Source: an uncultured Dehalococcoidia bacterium | Lineage (GTDB): Bacteria > Chloroflexota > Dehalococcoidia > Lucifugimonadales > UBA1123 | Direction of reading: 5' to 3' | DNA: 64,000 bases | Assembly (NCBI GenBank): GCA_951812505.1 | Contig: CATOSI010000002.1 | Coordinates: 496,001 to 560,000, forward strand | Shown: piece by piece, positions 30,751-39,738 of the stretch | How the letters are laid out: each line of letters begins with the position of its first letter | Numbering within the stretch: position 1 is the stretch's first letter | Notes under the pieces: model-generated | Told to the model about the DNA's origin: nothing | What the model saw: only the letters and a program-made list of their open reading frames with translations | The model's database searches: none | Made by a program: the position numbers and the translations under genes

Positions 30751-31323
30751 ATGAGTGGGAAGGGACGGAATAGCGAATACGATCTTCAGAGTGGTTTTGC
30801 CAGGGGGATGTTCCGTTTCATGCTGGTAATGACGGGGGTTCTGACGGCGCTTACTGCCTGGGATACGATTAGTCTGCTGGTGAATATGTTCTCGGAACAG
30901 TATTCCCTGGGCGAGCTGGGTGAGCATGCTCTCTTCGCTCTTGTGGTAGCTGAGGTATGGTTTATCTCCTGGCTGCTGGTGAGAGAGCACCCTGAGCGCT
31001 CGCGCGCCAATTGGTGGGGTTTCCGGTATGGGTGTCGCGAGGAGAACGGAGTTTCCAGGGTTCTTGATGATGCGGTAGTGAGTAACATTGCCTCTGGAAT
31101 TCTGTTCGTTTGGGTTGGGATGACACTGACGGTATTTCTTCAGACGGTGTTCGGGTTTACGATCTTCGGCATGGACTTTGAGATGACCGTGCTGATTGTG
31201 GTCAAAAGCCTTGGGGTGATGTTGGTTGGAATGATGACTGTCCTGAGTGTTTTGTTCTGGCTCAGGAGGTCGGAGACGGATGGGAACCGTCTGTCCGACT
31301 GCGGATGCGTCTGTGGGACCTGA
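30751..31323 (+). CDS. putative multi-pass membrane protein
   Basis: 190 aa with several hydrophobic segments, divergent from cas8e. Confidence 0.65.
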   Translation: MSGKGRNSEYDLQSGFARGMFRFMLVMTGVLTALTAWDTISLLVNMFSEQYSLGELGEHALFALVVAEVWFISWLLVREHPERSRANWWGFRYGCREENGVSRVLDDAVVSNIASGILFVWVGMTLTVFLQTVFGFTIFGMDFEMTVLIVVKSLGVMLVGMMTVLSVLFWLRRSETDGNRLSDCGCVCGT

Positions 31324-31509
31324 GACATCGCTTGGATAGCTGACTATCTTCCAAGAGTTAGTAACTTCAGTAAGAGAGGGTATCTCGTCAGCCGCTCTCG
31401 ATGGCTGTGTGGCGAACGACTTCGCAGTCAAGTCTGTTTTCTGTCGGGCGCGGTATGTTCAGGTGGCATTCGATGAACGGACGCTTTCTGCTGTCGAAGA
31501 AGCCTCTGA

Positions 31510-31821
31510 TCACAGGATGAGAACCGTGTCCTCGTCGTCGATGTATTCGACGATAGCGCCGGAAATGTCTATATTCCTTCTCTGGACCTCGTCTAGCACC
31601 TCTTCCTGCGAGGCTCCAACCACGAGAATCTCTTTCATATCCATGCAGACCCACTGGTTGGGATATATCTTCCGGAGCGCTGGGAACTCGGCCACTACTC
31701 TCATGTTGAGATCGTGAAACTGGTCCATCTCGGCGCGGACCGCGGCTATCCCTCCCCTTTTCCGGAAGGATTCGCGGACTGCGACCATTGCTTGGTCTTT
31801 CTGGTCCTGGGTCAGGGTCAC
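31510..31821 (-). CDS. DUF5678-like small protein
   Basis: FPALRKIYPNQWVCMDMKEILVVGASQEEVLDEVQRRNIDISGAIVEYID. Confidence 0.6.
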   Translation of the reverse strand: MTLTQDQKDQAMVAVRESFRKRGGIAAVRAEMDQFHDLNMRVVAEFPALRKIYPNQWVCMDMKEILVVGASQEEVLDEVQRRNIDISGAIVEYIDDEDTVLIL

Positions 31822-32218
31822 CTGCTTTCTCCTTCTGTGAGGTGTCTGAATTATATCAGTCGGGCCGTGTCAAGACTAGCGAATGGCGCGGTCACTGGAA
31901 TCAGCCGGTCAAGATGCGGAGAGGGTCTGGTATGTGTAAGGGCCTGAATTCAATCTGGTGAAATGCGGCGCGTCGGTGGTTTATGGGTATGCTCTCTGCG
32001 TTGTGATTATGATTCGGCGCTCTGTCGTCGAAAATTCATGCGGGAGCGTTCGGATGATTGAGGGCAAGCGGCATCTGGCCGCGCTGGCTGTGGCGACGGC
32101 GATTTTGATGGTGGGACTTCTGGCGACTCTCGCGTCGTTTGGTCGAGACGGACCGACGGGGGCGGCGTATGCCCAGTCGTCTGACATCGTTCTTGATAGG
32201 CAGCGAGACTGCGCGACG

Positions 32219-32589
32219 ATGAGCCACTGGCGGGGGCGTGGGGCGCCGCGGTCTGCGCCGCCGCTCTCATGTCGGCGCGCGGGGTGTCGGCGCACGATCC
32301 GAGGATGGCCCTCGGCCGGGCGCTCTGTGGGGTCGCGGGCGAGGCGGACCTGGGCCTTCTTCTGTCGGCGTCCTCGCCTGCCGAGTTTGAGCGCGTCTTC
32401 GTGCGCATGGCCTCCCTGATGGGCGCGGAGCGGCTCAGGGCGGACTGGGCGGAGATGGCTGCTCTTCTCCATGACAAAAGTGGAACCAGTTCCACTTTTG
32501 TTCCCTCGTCTGCGGGGGCCCGTCTTCCGGCGAAGATCGCGGCGGACTTTCATAGGGCCGCTGTGTACCGGGGGCGGACGGGTCGCTGA
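32219..32589 (+). pseudogene. partial second copy of cse2 (C-terminal two thirds)
   Basis: Near-identical to 27632-28013; ORF 32269-32589 has the same protein sequence with few changes. Confidence 0.92.
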
Positions 32590-32714
32590 GTCTCATGCGA
32601 GGGAGGCTATGGCCTCCACAGTTCTTCGAGCTCTCCGAGGCCGCGAGGAGTTCAGGTCCGCCGCGAGCTGCTGACAGAGGAACTTCTGGAGAGCAGCGCC
32701 GACGGTGAATATCT

Positions 32715-32840
32715 CTGGTTTCGATGCAGCCCGGCTTCGAGCAGGGAGCGGGCGATGGCGGCGGAACTATGTCTGTCGAGCGCTGCCGGTGCGTGAGTTT
32801 CGATGATGTGCTCCAGTGCCTGCCTCGCGCTGTGGGCCGC
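32715..32840 (-). pseudogene. partial second copy of the cas8e 3' end
   Basis: ATGCAGCCCGGCTTCGAGCAGGGAGCGGGCGATGGCGGCGGAACTATGTCTG... nearly identical to ~29148-29264. Confidence 0.9.
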
Positions 32841-32844
32841 CCAC

Positions 32845-33060
32845 CGCTTCTGCCGCGCCAACCGTATGCCATTGGCCATCCTGGCAGGACCGTTCAACGC
32901 AGCTAGGCGCGAGGACTACCCGTTCGTTACGGAAGTTGCAAGCCGGGTGCAGGAGGGCCCTTCATGGACTTCGGCGCCGTCCTACGCAACTGGCACGACC
33001 CGAAGCATACGGCAGGACCGCCCCGGTTCAGAAAGAAGCGCAGGAGTCTGAGCTACTTGC
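32845..33060 (+). pseudogene. possible TnpB-like N-terminal remnant
   Basis: YPFVTEVASRVQEG.. then MDFGAVLRNWHDPKHTAGPPRFRKKRRSLSY in a shifted frame. Confidence 0.4.
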
Positions 33061-33241
33061 CGTTTCCTTCGGCACGAGCGCGACTCAAAATCCAGTCGTC
33101 AATCTCCGCCTCGATCCAACCGACAGACCGTCCACCAAGTCGGATGGGCTTTGGAAACGAATGCGCCTTTATCAGTCTCCAAAGGGTTGATCGCGATATG
33201 CCCACGCGAGCGAGAACTGCCGGCAGTCGCAATACCTTCAT
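33053..33241 (-). CDS. AlpA-like regulator
   Basis: MKVLRLPAVLARVGISRSTLWRLIKAHSFPKPIRLGGRSVGWIEAEIDDWILSRA fits the AlpA HTH pattern. Confidence 0.82.
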   Translation of the reverse strand: MKVLRLPAVLARVGISRSTLWRLIKAHSFPKPIRLGGRSVGWIEAEIDDWILSRARAEGNGK

Positions 33242-34656
33242 AGGCCACCTCCATGGTCGCGAATCTGGTGTTTAAGAAACCTATAAACACACTCTTCCAC
33301 ATAACGTGTGGCAGTCGCGCTTTGCGTGAGGTGGTCCAGTCAGCGGGAATGGACGCTTTCGCCCAATTAAGCAATTCACGAATTTTTTTCATTGAATGCT
33401 CTTTTTTTGACGACTCCAAACGGCGAAGTTGCTCAAGTCGCCATACTATGCATACATGCTAAGCAATAGTTTTCAAATTCGAGAGGTGTTAAGTTTCGTG
33501 CTCTGCCAGGCCAAAATTTGACCATCTGGTTTCACTGACCTCTCCGCGCGAATTTTTCGTGCCCATCTCTCGGAAAATCAATTGAATTTGTTCTATGCAG
33601 GTGCAACAAACGATTCGGGCAGGCCCTTCACCTTAGGTTATATCGACTACCCCGCGCTGTGGAGACGAGGTCTGTGCTCCCGCGATAGCGCACGCCTGAG
33701 CCTCGAAAATAAAGTGATAAAAGAAGTGATAACTAAGATTACAAACAGCTCTATCGAAGCTAAATTTGGATAATTGTGGTGCCGAAGGTCGGCAACGCGG
33801 CCCTTCTCAGTAGCTACGAACTCCAGCATTTTAGGAAGAAAACCATCAAAATTCTGTACCATCAAACGAAGACAGACGCTTACCATACTGTTGACAGTCC
33901 CACGTCAGTATAGCACCTGCTGGATACTGTGGGGGAAATGACCCCAGACCGCTTGACCATTGGTTGCGCTGATTACATAATGGAGATAGTTCGGCTTTAG
34001 ACATTGCTGAGCTCCTTTCAAATCCGCTCCGTGTACTTGCCAGTTCGTCCTACGGAGCGGATTTTTACTTGTCAAAAAACGAACGTACACGAACTGCATT
34101 GACCGTGATTTGCACAGTCTGATACGTTGAGTTGAGGACGTAGATGAGCTGGCAGGCATCGCGCAACAGCGCACATCCCCATGTCCCACTGAGGGAGATC
34201 CTGGTACGAGCATGGCATGAGGCTTGGGTTGTAGGTGCCGTGTGCTTAATGGGTCCCTTTGCCTATTGCAGTTGTAACGGACGGCGAGTTGAGACTTAGG
34301 TTTGGTTCTCGCTAAGAACGAATAGGATTTCGGGCAGCAGCCTACGCTAACCCTGTTACTGTGGGTATCGGCATAGCAAGACGCGAGATTTGGAAGGACC
34401 GCAGCCGAGGGCTAGTACCAAGTCCACCTGAACCTTCCCAACCCCAATGAGGTACAGATCGGCGGGGGCTGTGATCTATATACGTTATGGTAGGCGATCC
34501 CATGTCCTACGCGCTGCTGTTGGCGGTCGAGGGAAAGATTTCTCTGTGATCGTCACATCAAATAAAATCCGAGGTTTCCAAAGGGGATGCTTGACATAGC
34601 AGCATCAATTTCTACGAAGTGAAAACGGACACGGTGTCCCTTTTGAGGAGGGTCAA

Positions 34657-34842
34657 ATGAATTTGGAATGCCCGACATGTAACGAAGTTCTAACAATTCG
34701 GTCTTTCGAGACAAGTACCGAATATGGGCAGAACTCGGTTGTTATTGTCCTGGAATGCGATTGCAACGGTAGAAGGACGGCCAGAGGTTCGCTTGGTGAG
34801 CCGCTGAAAATTCCAAAGGGGTTCAGACTGGCGGCTGTCTGA
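34657..34842 (+). CDS. small zinc-ribbon-like protein
   Basis: MNLECPTCNEVLTIR...ECDCNG; AGGAG upstream. Confidence 0.55.
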   Translation: MNLECPTCNEVLTIRSFETSTEYGQNSVVIVLECDCNGRRTARGSLGEPLKIPKGFRLAAV

Positions 34843-34959
34843 ACATAGATCACCGCTCTCGCACCTGGTTCCTATGCGGTGTTGTCATAGACGCATCATA
34901 GAGTTGCCATATGGACATTGCCTTACAAACCCTCTACGCTTCTTGGTAGGGGGTTTTTT

Positions 34960-35181
34960 ATGAAATGCATTAGATGTTCGGATAGCATAAGTCCGGGAAT
35001 CTTCTACTATCGAGCGGGTCCGGAGTATGCCGAGCCGCTCTGTATTCCCCATGTCATTCAGACATCGCTGAACGACCTGGCAGACATGGGGAAAGTGTAC
35101 GACGTTAGGGCCGTTATCTCTGGACTGCTTCAGGTGGCCAACGACGACTTGACTGAAACACCGAGAGGTTTTCGGATATGA
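34960..35181 (+). CDS. hypothetical small protein
   Basis: MKCIRCSDSISPGIFYYRAGPEYAEPLCIPH; ATGA overlap with the next gene. Confidence 0.5.
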   Translation: MKCIRCSDSISPGIFYYRAGPEYAEPLCIPHVIQTSLNDLADMGKVYDVRAVISGLLQVANDDLTETPRGFRI

Positions 35182-35675
35182 CCAGACCAGCCATCGAAAT
35201 CACTGCCAAGATAACTGGCGGCGACAGGGCAAAGGCCGTCCTGGATCGAATCGTTCGGCGGCGCAACAGAGGTGTTGACCGGATTGAAATCGGATACTTC
35301 GAGGACGCCAAGTATCCCGGCGATGGTCGACCAGTTGCTGAGGTCGCGGTCCGACACGAATTCGGCAGCAGGGACACATCGGGCAACGCACGGTTGCCGG
35401 CGCGACCGTTTCTCCGAAACAGCAACTATGCGATTTCGCGTGAACTGCCCGACCGACTCCGCAAGGTCGTCGACCCTGAGACGATGGTACTGACTGAACG
35501 GGATGCTGAGGACCTTGCAGACTGGATGCGCTCTGAGGTTCAGGAAAGCATAGACAAGATTACACCACCACCAGCGTCGGCAACGCTTGCAGAACGGGCA
35601 GGTTCAGGACACAAGGCGTTGCAGGACACAGGCAAATTGCGTGAGTCTGTTGATGCGCGGGTAGTAGGCGGATAG
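35178..35675 (+). CDS. HK97 gp10-like neck/head-tail protein
   Basis: IEIGYFEDAKYPGDGRPVAEVAVRHEFGS...LPARPFLRN...ALQDTGKLRESV. Confidence 0.65.
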   Translation: MTRPAIEITAKITGGDRAKAVLDRIVRRRNRGVDRIEIGYFEDAKYPGDGRPVAEVAVRHEFGSRDTSGNARLPARPFLRNSNYAISRELPDRLRKVVDPETMVLTERDAEDLADWMRSEVQESIDKITPPPASATLAERAGSGHKALQDTGKLRESVDARVVGG

Positions 35676-35774
35676 GGAACCCTGTTCGGAAATGTTCTAA
35701 ACGGGAGGGGGAACGCGGGAGGGACTTGACCGCTTTCACACAACCCTAGTCCACCGTCCACCGGGAGATAGGTT

Positions 35775-37385
35775 ATGCCGCTATCACCTTCAGCGGAGCG
35801 TTACAGAGGCAAGGCCAGACGCGCCCAGAAGCGCGTTAAGACGCTGGAGGCGCAACTCGCTACCCCAGAGCCTACGCTACCCTCTAAAGGCGATCTGGGG
35901 TCGTTCTTCGCATGGTGTGAGGATGTTCTACGGATACCCACCGGACCCTTGCGTGGCAATCCGTTTGCGATTCAGGACTGGCAGAGGGATTTCATTCAAG
36001 ACGCGCTCGCGCCGGGCGTTCGGGAAGCTGGATTGTCCGTTGCTCGGAAGAATGGGAAATCAGGATTGATTGCCGCGCTGTTGCTCGCGCACCTGGTAGG
36101 GCCATTGCGTAGTCCGCTTTGGCGCGGGGCGGTGGTCAGTCTTACGGGCGGCCTGGCGGCTGAATTGCGACACGCCATAGAACAGACGGCGGCGGCAAGT
36201 GGACTTGACGGCTTGATTAATGTCAAGCGGAGTCCACCACCCGGAAGCATTGAAGGTGTGGGTGGGGCGGTGCTGACCCTGTTGGCGAGTGACAGAGCCA
36301 CAGGACACGCTATCGGCGCGGACCTTGCGGTAATCGACGAAGCGGGATTGTTGGAAGAAAACCGACGCGAGTTGTGGAACGCTGTTTTGTCTAGCATATC
36401 CGGTCGAGACGGGCGGCTTATCTGCATTTCGATACAGGGACGTGGGCCGATGTTTGCCGAGATGCGCGAGCGGCGGGAATCCCTGTCAGTCGTATGGCAT
36501 GAATACGCGGCAGATTCCGACGCTCGGCTTGACGATCCTGAGCAATGGCGCCGGGCTAATCCTGGACTTGGCTCAATCAAGTCTCTGTCGTATATGCGGG
36601 ATGCGGCGGCGCGAGCGATAGCAACCCCAGCGGATGCACCGTCATTTAGAGCCTATGACTTGAATCTTCCCCAAGACCCAAACCGTCAGATGATTTGCTC
36701 TGTTCAGGATTGGCTCGCTTGTGTTCGCTCCGAACTACCAGAGCGAGATGGCAACGTGATACTCGGATTCGACGCTGGATACAGCGCGTCTATGACGTGT
36801 CTTGCCGCTCTCTGGCCGTCGACGGGAAGAATGGAAGTATGGGCGGCTCTCCCATGTGAGCCGGACCTGCTGACACGTTCGCGGGCGGATGGACAGGGGG
36901 ATTCGTATTGCAGGATGCAACGGCGCGGGGAATTGTGGACATATCCCGGACGGGTAACGCCTGTTGCTCAATTCCTGTTGGCTTGTGCGGATGCGCTTGA
37001 AGGAGAGCGAGTCATCTGCATGGGCGCGGATAGGGTAAGGCGAGCCGAGGTTGAGAACGTACTTGCCGAGTGTCGGCTTGGCTGGCCTGTTGAATGGCGT
37101 GGAACAGGTGCGAGCGCGTTTGCCCATGGATCCCATGATGTACGCGCTTTCCAGCGTCTTGTACTGGATAGAAGACTGCACATTGCCGAGTCTCTGGTAA
37201 TGGCGAGCGCGATTGCCGAAAGTGAAATCCGATTCGACAATGCGGGGAATCCCGCGCTGGATAAGTCAAGACACAAGGCGCGGATAGATGCGCTTCAGGC
37301 GTCTGTCATAGCGGCGGGATTGGCTGAGATATGGAACGCGCGGAAGCCTAAGCCGAGCCGCTACCTGGGGATGGTAGAGCCGTGA
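35775..37385 (+). CDS. phage terminase large subunit
   Basis: GLSVARKNGKSGLIAALLLAHL Walker A, IGADLAVIDEAGLL Walker B, NVILGFDAGYSASMTCLAALW nuclease motif. Confidence 0.93.
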   Translation: MPLSPSAERYRGKARRAQKRVKTLEAQLATPEPTLPSKGDLGSFFAWCEDVLRIPTGPLRGNPFAIQDWQRDFIQDALAPGVREAGLSVARKNGKSGLIAALLLAHLVGPLRSPLWRGAVVSLTGGLAAELRHAIEQTAAASGLDGLINVKRSPPPGSIEGVGGAVLTLLASDRATGHAIGADLAVIDEAGLLEENRRELWNAVLSSISGRDGRLICISIQGRGPMFAEMRERRESLSVVWHEYAADSDARLDDPEQWRRANPGLGSIKSLSYMRDAAARAIATPADAPSFRAYDLNLPQDPNRQMICSVQDWLACVRSELPERDGNVILGFDAGYSASMTCLAALWPSTGRMEVWAALPCEPDLLTRSRADGQGDSYCRMQRRGELWTYPGRVTPVAQFLLACADALEGERVICMGADRVRRAEVENVLAECRLGWPVEWRGTGASAFAHGSHDVRAFQRLVLDRRLHIAESLVMASAIAESEIRFDNAGNPALDKSRHKARIDALQASVIAAGLAEIWNARKPKPSRYLGMVEP

Positions 37386-37645
37386 GAGCATCAAGGGGGA
37401 TAGGCTCGCGTGAATGGTCAAGGATACGGCGGCTCGCGCTGGATAGAGACGAGTACCGTTGCCGTCAATGTTCGGCGGCGTCCCGCCTCGAAGTCCACCA
37501 TGTCAAGCGAGTTGCAGACGGCGGCGGGAACGAATTAGAAAATCTGATTTCACTTTGCCGCTCTTGCCATATCGGTTGCCATAGGAAGAGGTTGCGGCCC
37601 GAGCGACTGCGAGAGTGGCTTAAATTGGTGAATTCACTAACATAG
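37382..37645 (+). CDS. HNH endonuclease
   Basis: CRQCSAASRLEVHHVKRVADGGGNELENLISLCRSCH. Confidence 0.93.
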   Translation: MRASRGIGSREWSRIRRLALDRDEYRCRQCSAASRLEVHHVKRVADGGGNELENLISLCRSCHIGCHRKRLRPERLREWLKLVNSLT

Positions 37646-37661
37646 AGAGTTGGGTAGCTAA

Positions 37662-37793
37662 CTATCTCTGCGGAGGAGGATTCTCCTGTGGTGTCGGAGG
37701 TCTAGGCGGTGGCGGCTGGCTATCCCTTTCAATATCTCCGGGACGAGGTGTCGGTCTGCTTGGTCCGCTTGGCCTGCTTGGCCTACTTGTCAT
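37662..37793 (-). CDS. 43-aa proline-rich small protein
   Basis: Manual translation: MTSRPSRPSGPSRPTPRPGDIERDSQPPPPRPPTPQENPPPQR*; 7 nt downstream of the SLATT-like stop, same strand. Below the ORF-track length cutoff. Confidence 0.5.
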   Translation of the reverse strand: MTSRPSRPSGPSRPTPRPGDIERDSQPPPPRPPTPQENPPPQR

Positions 37794-37800
37794 GTATAGA

Positions 37801-38505
37801 TTATTTGGCATGTCTTCCCTTCATTACCCGTAAAGCATCTTTCCAATTTCTTGTATTTCGTTTTTCGTCTACATTCAATTCAAGCCTTGCAGCGACTGTA
37901 TTTATCCTAGTTAACAACTCGCGCTGTCTCTTACGCACCGCCTTTTCTTTGACTGCGTTCGTCTCAATATCAATCCAGAGCGACTTCCAGTCTGAGTGTA
38001 TGTAGGCACATTCGTCACTAGCAACAGTCAACTTGGCAGAGTTTTTAGCATCATTAGTTGTGGCATCAAAGACAGTAAGGCCGATTACGATAACACTAAT
38101 TATTCCGGTGAGAATTAGTTCCCCTGGATCAGGAATAGTCGTTGCAAGTGGCAGGACAATAATGGCTTCAACAAGGATAGCTCCAAGCAAAATAGACCTT
38201 ACCCAGTAATGTCGGGTTCGGTATTTGTCGGCTAATCCAGTGTAATAGCGCAGGTAGCGCTCGGAATCTGTGTAATCCTGCCAAACATCATTTCGAGTTG
38301 TTTCACTTATCTTTGCTATGGCCCAATGCTCCTTGCTATTGACCCAACTGCAGTTGAGCAAGGTTATCAGCGTTGCAGGTTGAGAGCAAGGTTTGACTCT
38401 ATGACTTTGGATTAAGTTCGTTCGGATTGTTATGTTAATATGTAAATAGCATAAAAAGCCACACGATGTAGCTCTATGGGGAGATTTCCAATGCTTGAAA
38501 GTCAA
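37801..38505 (-). CDS. SLATT-like two-transmembrane protein; true start probably internal
   Basis: ERYLRYYTGLADKYRTRHYWVRSILLGAILVEAIIVLPL..ILTGIISVIVIGLTVFDATTNDAKNSAKLTVASDECAYIHSDWKSLW. The 5' part overlaps the MCP start, so the start is uncertain. Confidence 0.6.
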   Translation of the reverse strand: MTFKHWKSPHRATSCGFLCYLHINITIRTNLIQSHRVKPCSQPATLITLLNCSWVNSKEHWAIAKISETTRNDVWQDYTDSERYLRYYTGLADKYRTRHYWVRSILLGAILVEAIIVLPLATTIPDPGELILTGIISVIVIGLTVFDATTNDAKNSAKLTVASDECAYIHSDWKSLWIDIETNAVKEKAVRKRQRELLTRINTVAARLELNVDEKRNTRNWKDALRVMKGRHAK

Positions 38506-39738
38506 CGAATCTCAATTGAAATGTCTGAAGTCCGGGAGCAAATCAACGGACTTTCAGACGATGCGGGCGCGGATGACTACAACGCGCTCACAAAGAAATA
38601 CGGACAACTAGAAGCACGATACCGGGCGGCTCTCATAACTGAGTCCGCAACCGCTCAAGACGACCCAGACCCAGACTCTCAGGACAACCCAGAGGGCCGG
38701 GAAATCCGACACCTTGTAGAGCGTTCCAGCATCGCGGATTTCGTCAATGAAGCCACTACCGAGCGCGAAGTCGACGGCGCGGCGCGTGAACTGCGCTCGG
38801 CTGTCTTGGGGGAAGAAGACACTTACGGTTACATGCCGCTGCAAATGCTGCTAGACCCTGAGACAGACGCCGGGATTGAGCATCGCGCCGATGCGGTGTC
38901 GAATATCTCAACCGCGATTCAGGACAATCAGCAGACCATAGCGGCGCGAGTATTCCCACGCTCAAGCGTCAACTATCTTGGCGTTATGACCCCAAGCGTC
39001 CCGGTCGGTACGACGACCTATCCCCGCTTGAGTTCAGGAACAGCGGCGGATGTTCGCTCAGACGGCGTAGAACTGGACGGCGCGGCGGCGGCTCTCGTAA
39101 CCGAGAGCGTCAACCCTGTTCGCTTGACCGCTTCCTATACATTCGGGCTGGAATCCCTTAGCCGAGTCAAAGGATATGAGGAAGCCTTAAGGCGAGATAT
39201 TCGGCAAGTCTTGGAAGACAAGCGGGATGCTCTCGCAATCAATGGTCAAGCGGCAAGTGGCTCTGACAGCCCAGCGGTTGAAGGTGTCATATCCAGTCTG
39301 ACCGATCCGACAGACCCCACAGACGTTGCAGACTGGCAGACATATTTGACGGCTTTCGACAACAGCGTCGACGGCAAGTATGCCGACTCCGATGAACAGG
39401 TCCGGTTGCTTGTCAACGTCGCAACCTGGAAACATGCCATGTCTCGACAAATCGTTGCCAGTGGGGATTTGCTGAGGGACAGGCTTGACCGCTCTCGCTT
39501 CCGGGCAAGCGCGAATATGCCTGCTACGGCTTCCACCATCGCAACGGCTATCGCTTATGCGGCTGGCGCACCAGCGAGGGGATTCGTCATGCCGACATGG
39601 GCGGGTGTCCAGTTGGTGGTCGACCCGTACACCAAGGCCAAAGCCGGGCAACGCCTGCTGACTGCGATCATGATGACGGGATTCCAGATGATAGATTCGG
39701 CGGCATATAGGCGTGTCGAATTCAAGGTTGCGACGTAA
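38491..39738 (+). CDS. HK97-family major capsid protein
   Basis: N-terminal coiled-coil region followed by YGYMPLQMLLDPETDAG..AARVFPRSSVNYLGVMTPSVPVGTTTYPRLSSG capsid core; adjacent to protease. Confidence 0.85.
   Translation: MLESQRISIEMSEVREQINGLSDDAGADDYNALTKKYGQLEARYRAALITESATAQDDPDPDSQDNPEGREIRHLVERSSIADFVNEATTEREVDGAARELRSAVLGEEDTYGYMPLQMLLDPETDAGIEHRADAVSNISTAIQDNQQTIAARVFPRSSVNYLGVMTPSVPVGTTTYPRLSSGTAADVRSDGVELDGAAAALVTESVNPVRLTASYTFGLESLSRVKGYEEALRRDIRQVLEDKRDALAINGQAASGSDSPAVEGVISSLTDPTDPTDVADWQTYLTAFDNSVDGKYADSDEQVRLLVNVATWKHAMSRQIVASGDLLRDRLDRSRFRASANMPATASTIATAIAYAAGAPARGFVMPTWAGVQLVVDPYTKAKAGQRLLTAIMMTGFQMIDSAAYRRVEFKVAT

Noticed and set aside
31958-32419. 153-aa plus-strand ORF as a real protein
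   Set aside because: Its second half is an out-of-frame reading of the duplicated cse2 fragment; the ORF is a chimeric junction product.
33905-34213. 102-aa minus ORF at the left end of the satellite as a regulator
   Set aside because: No recognisable domain or ribosome site; low-information sequence in a mostly noncoding stretch.
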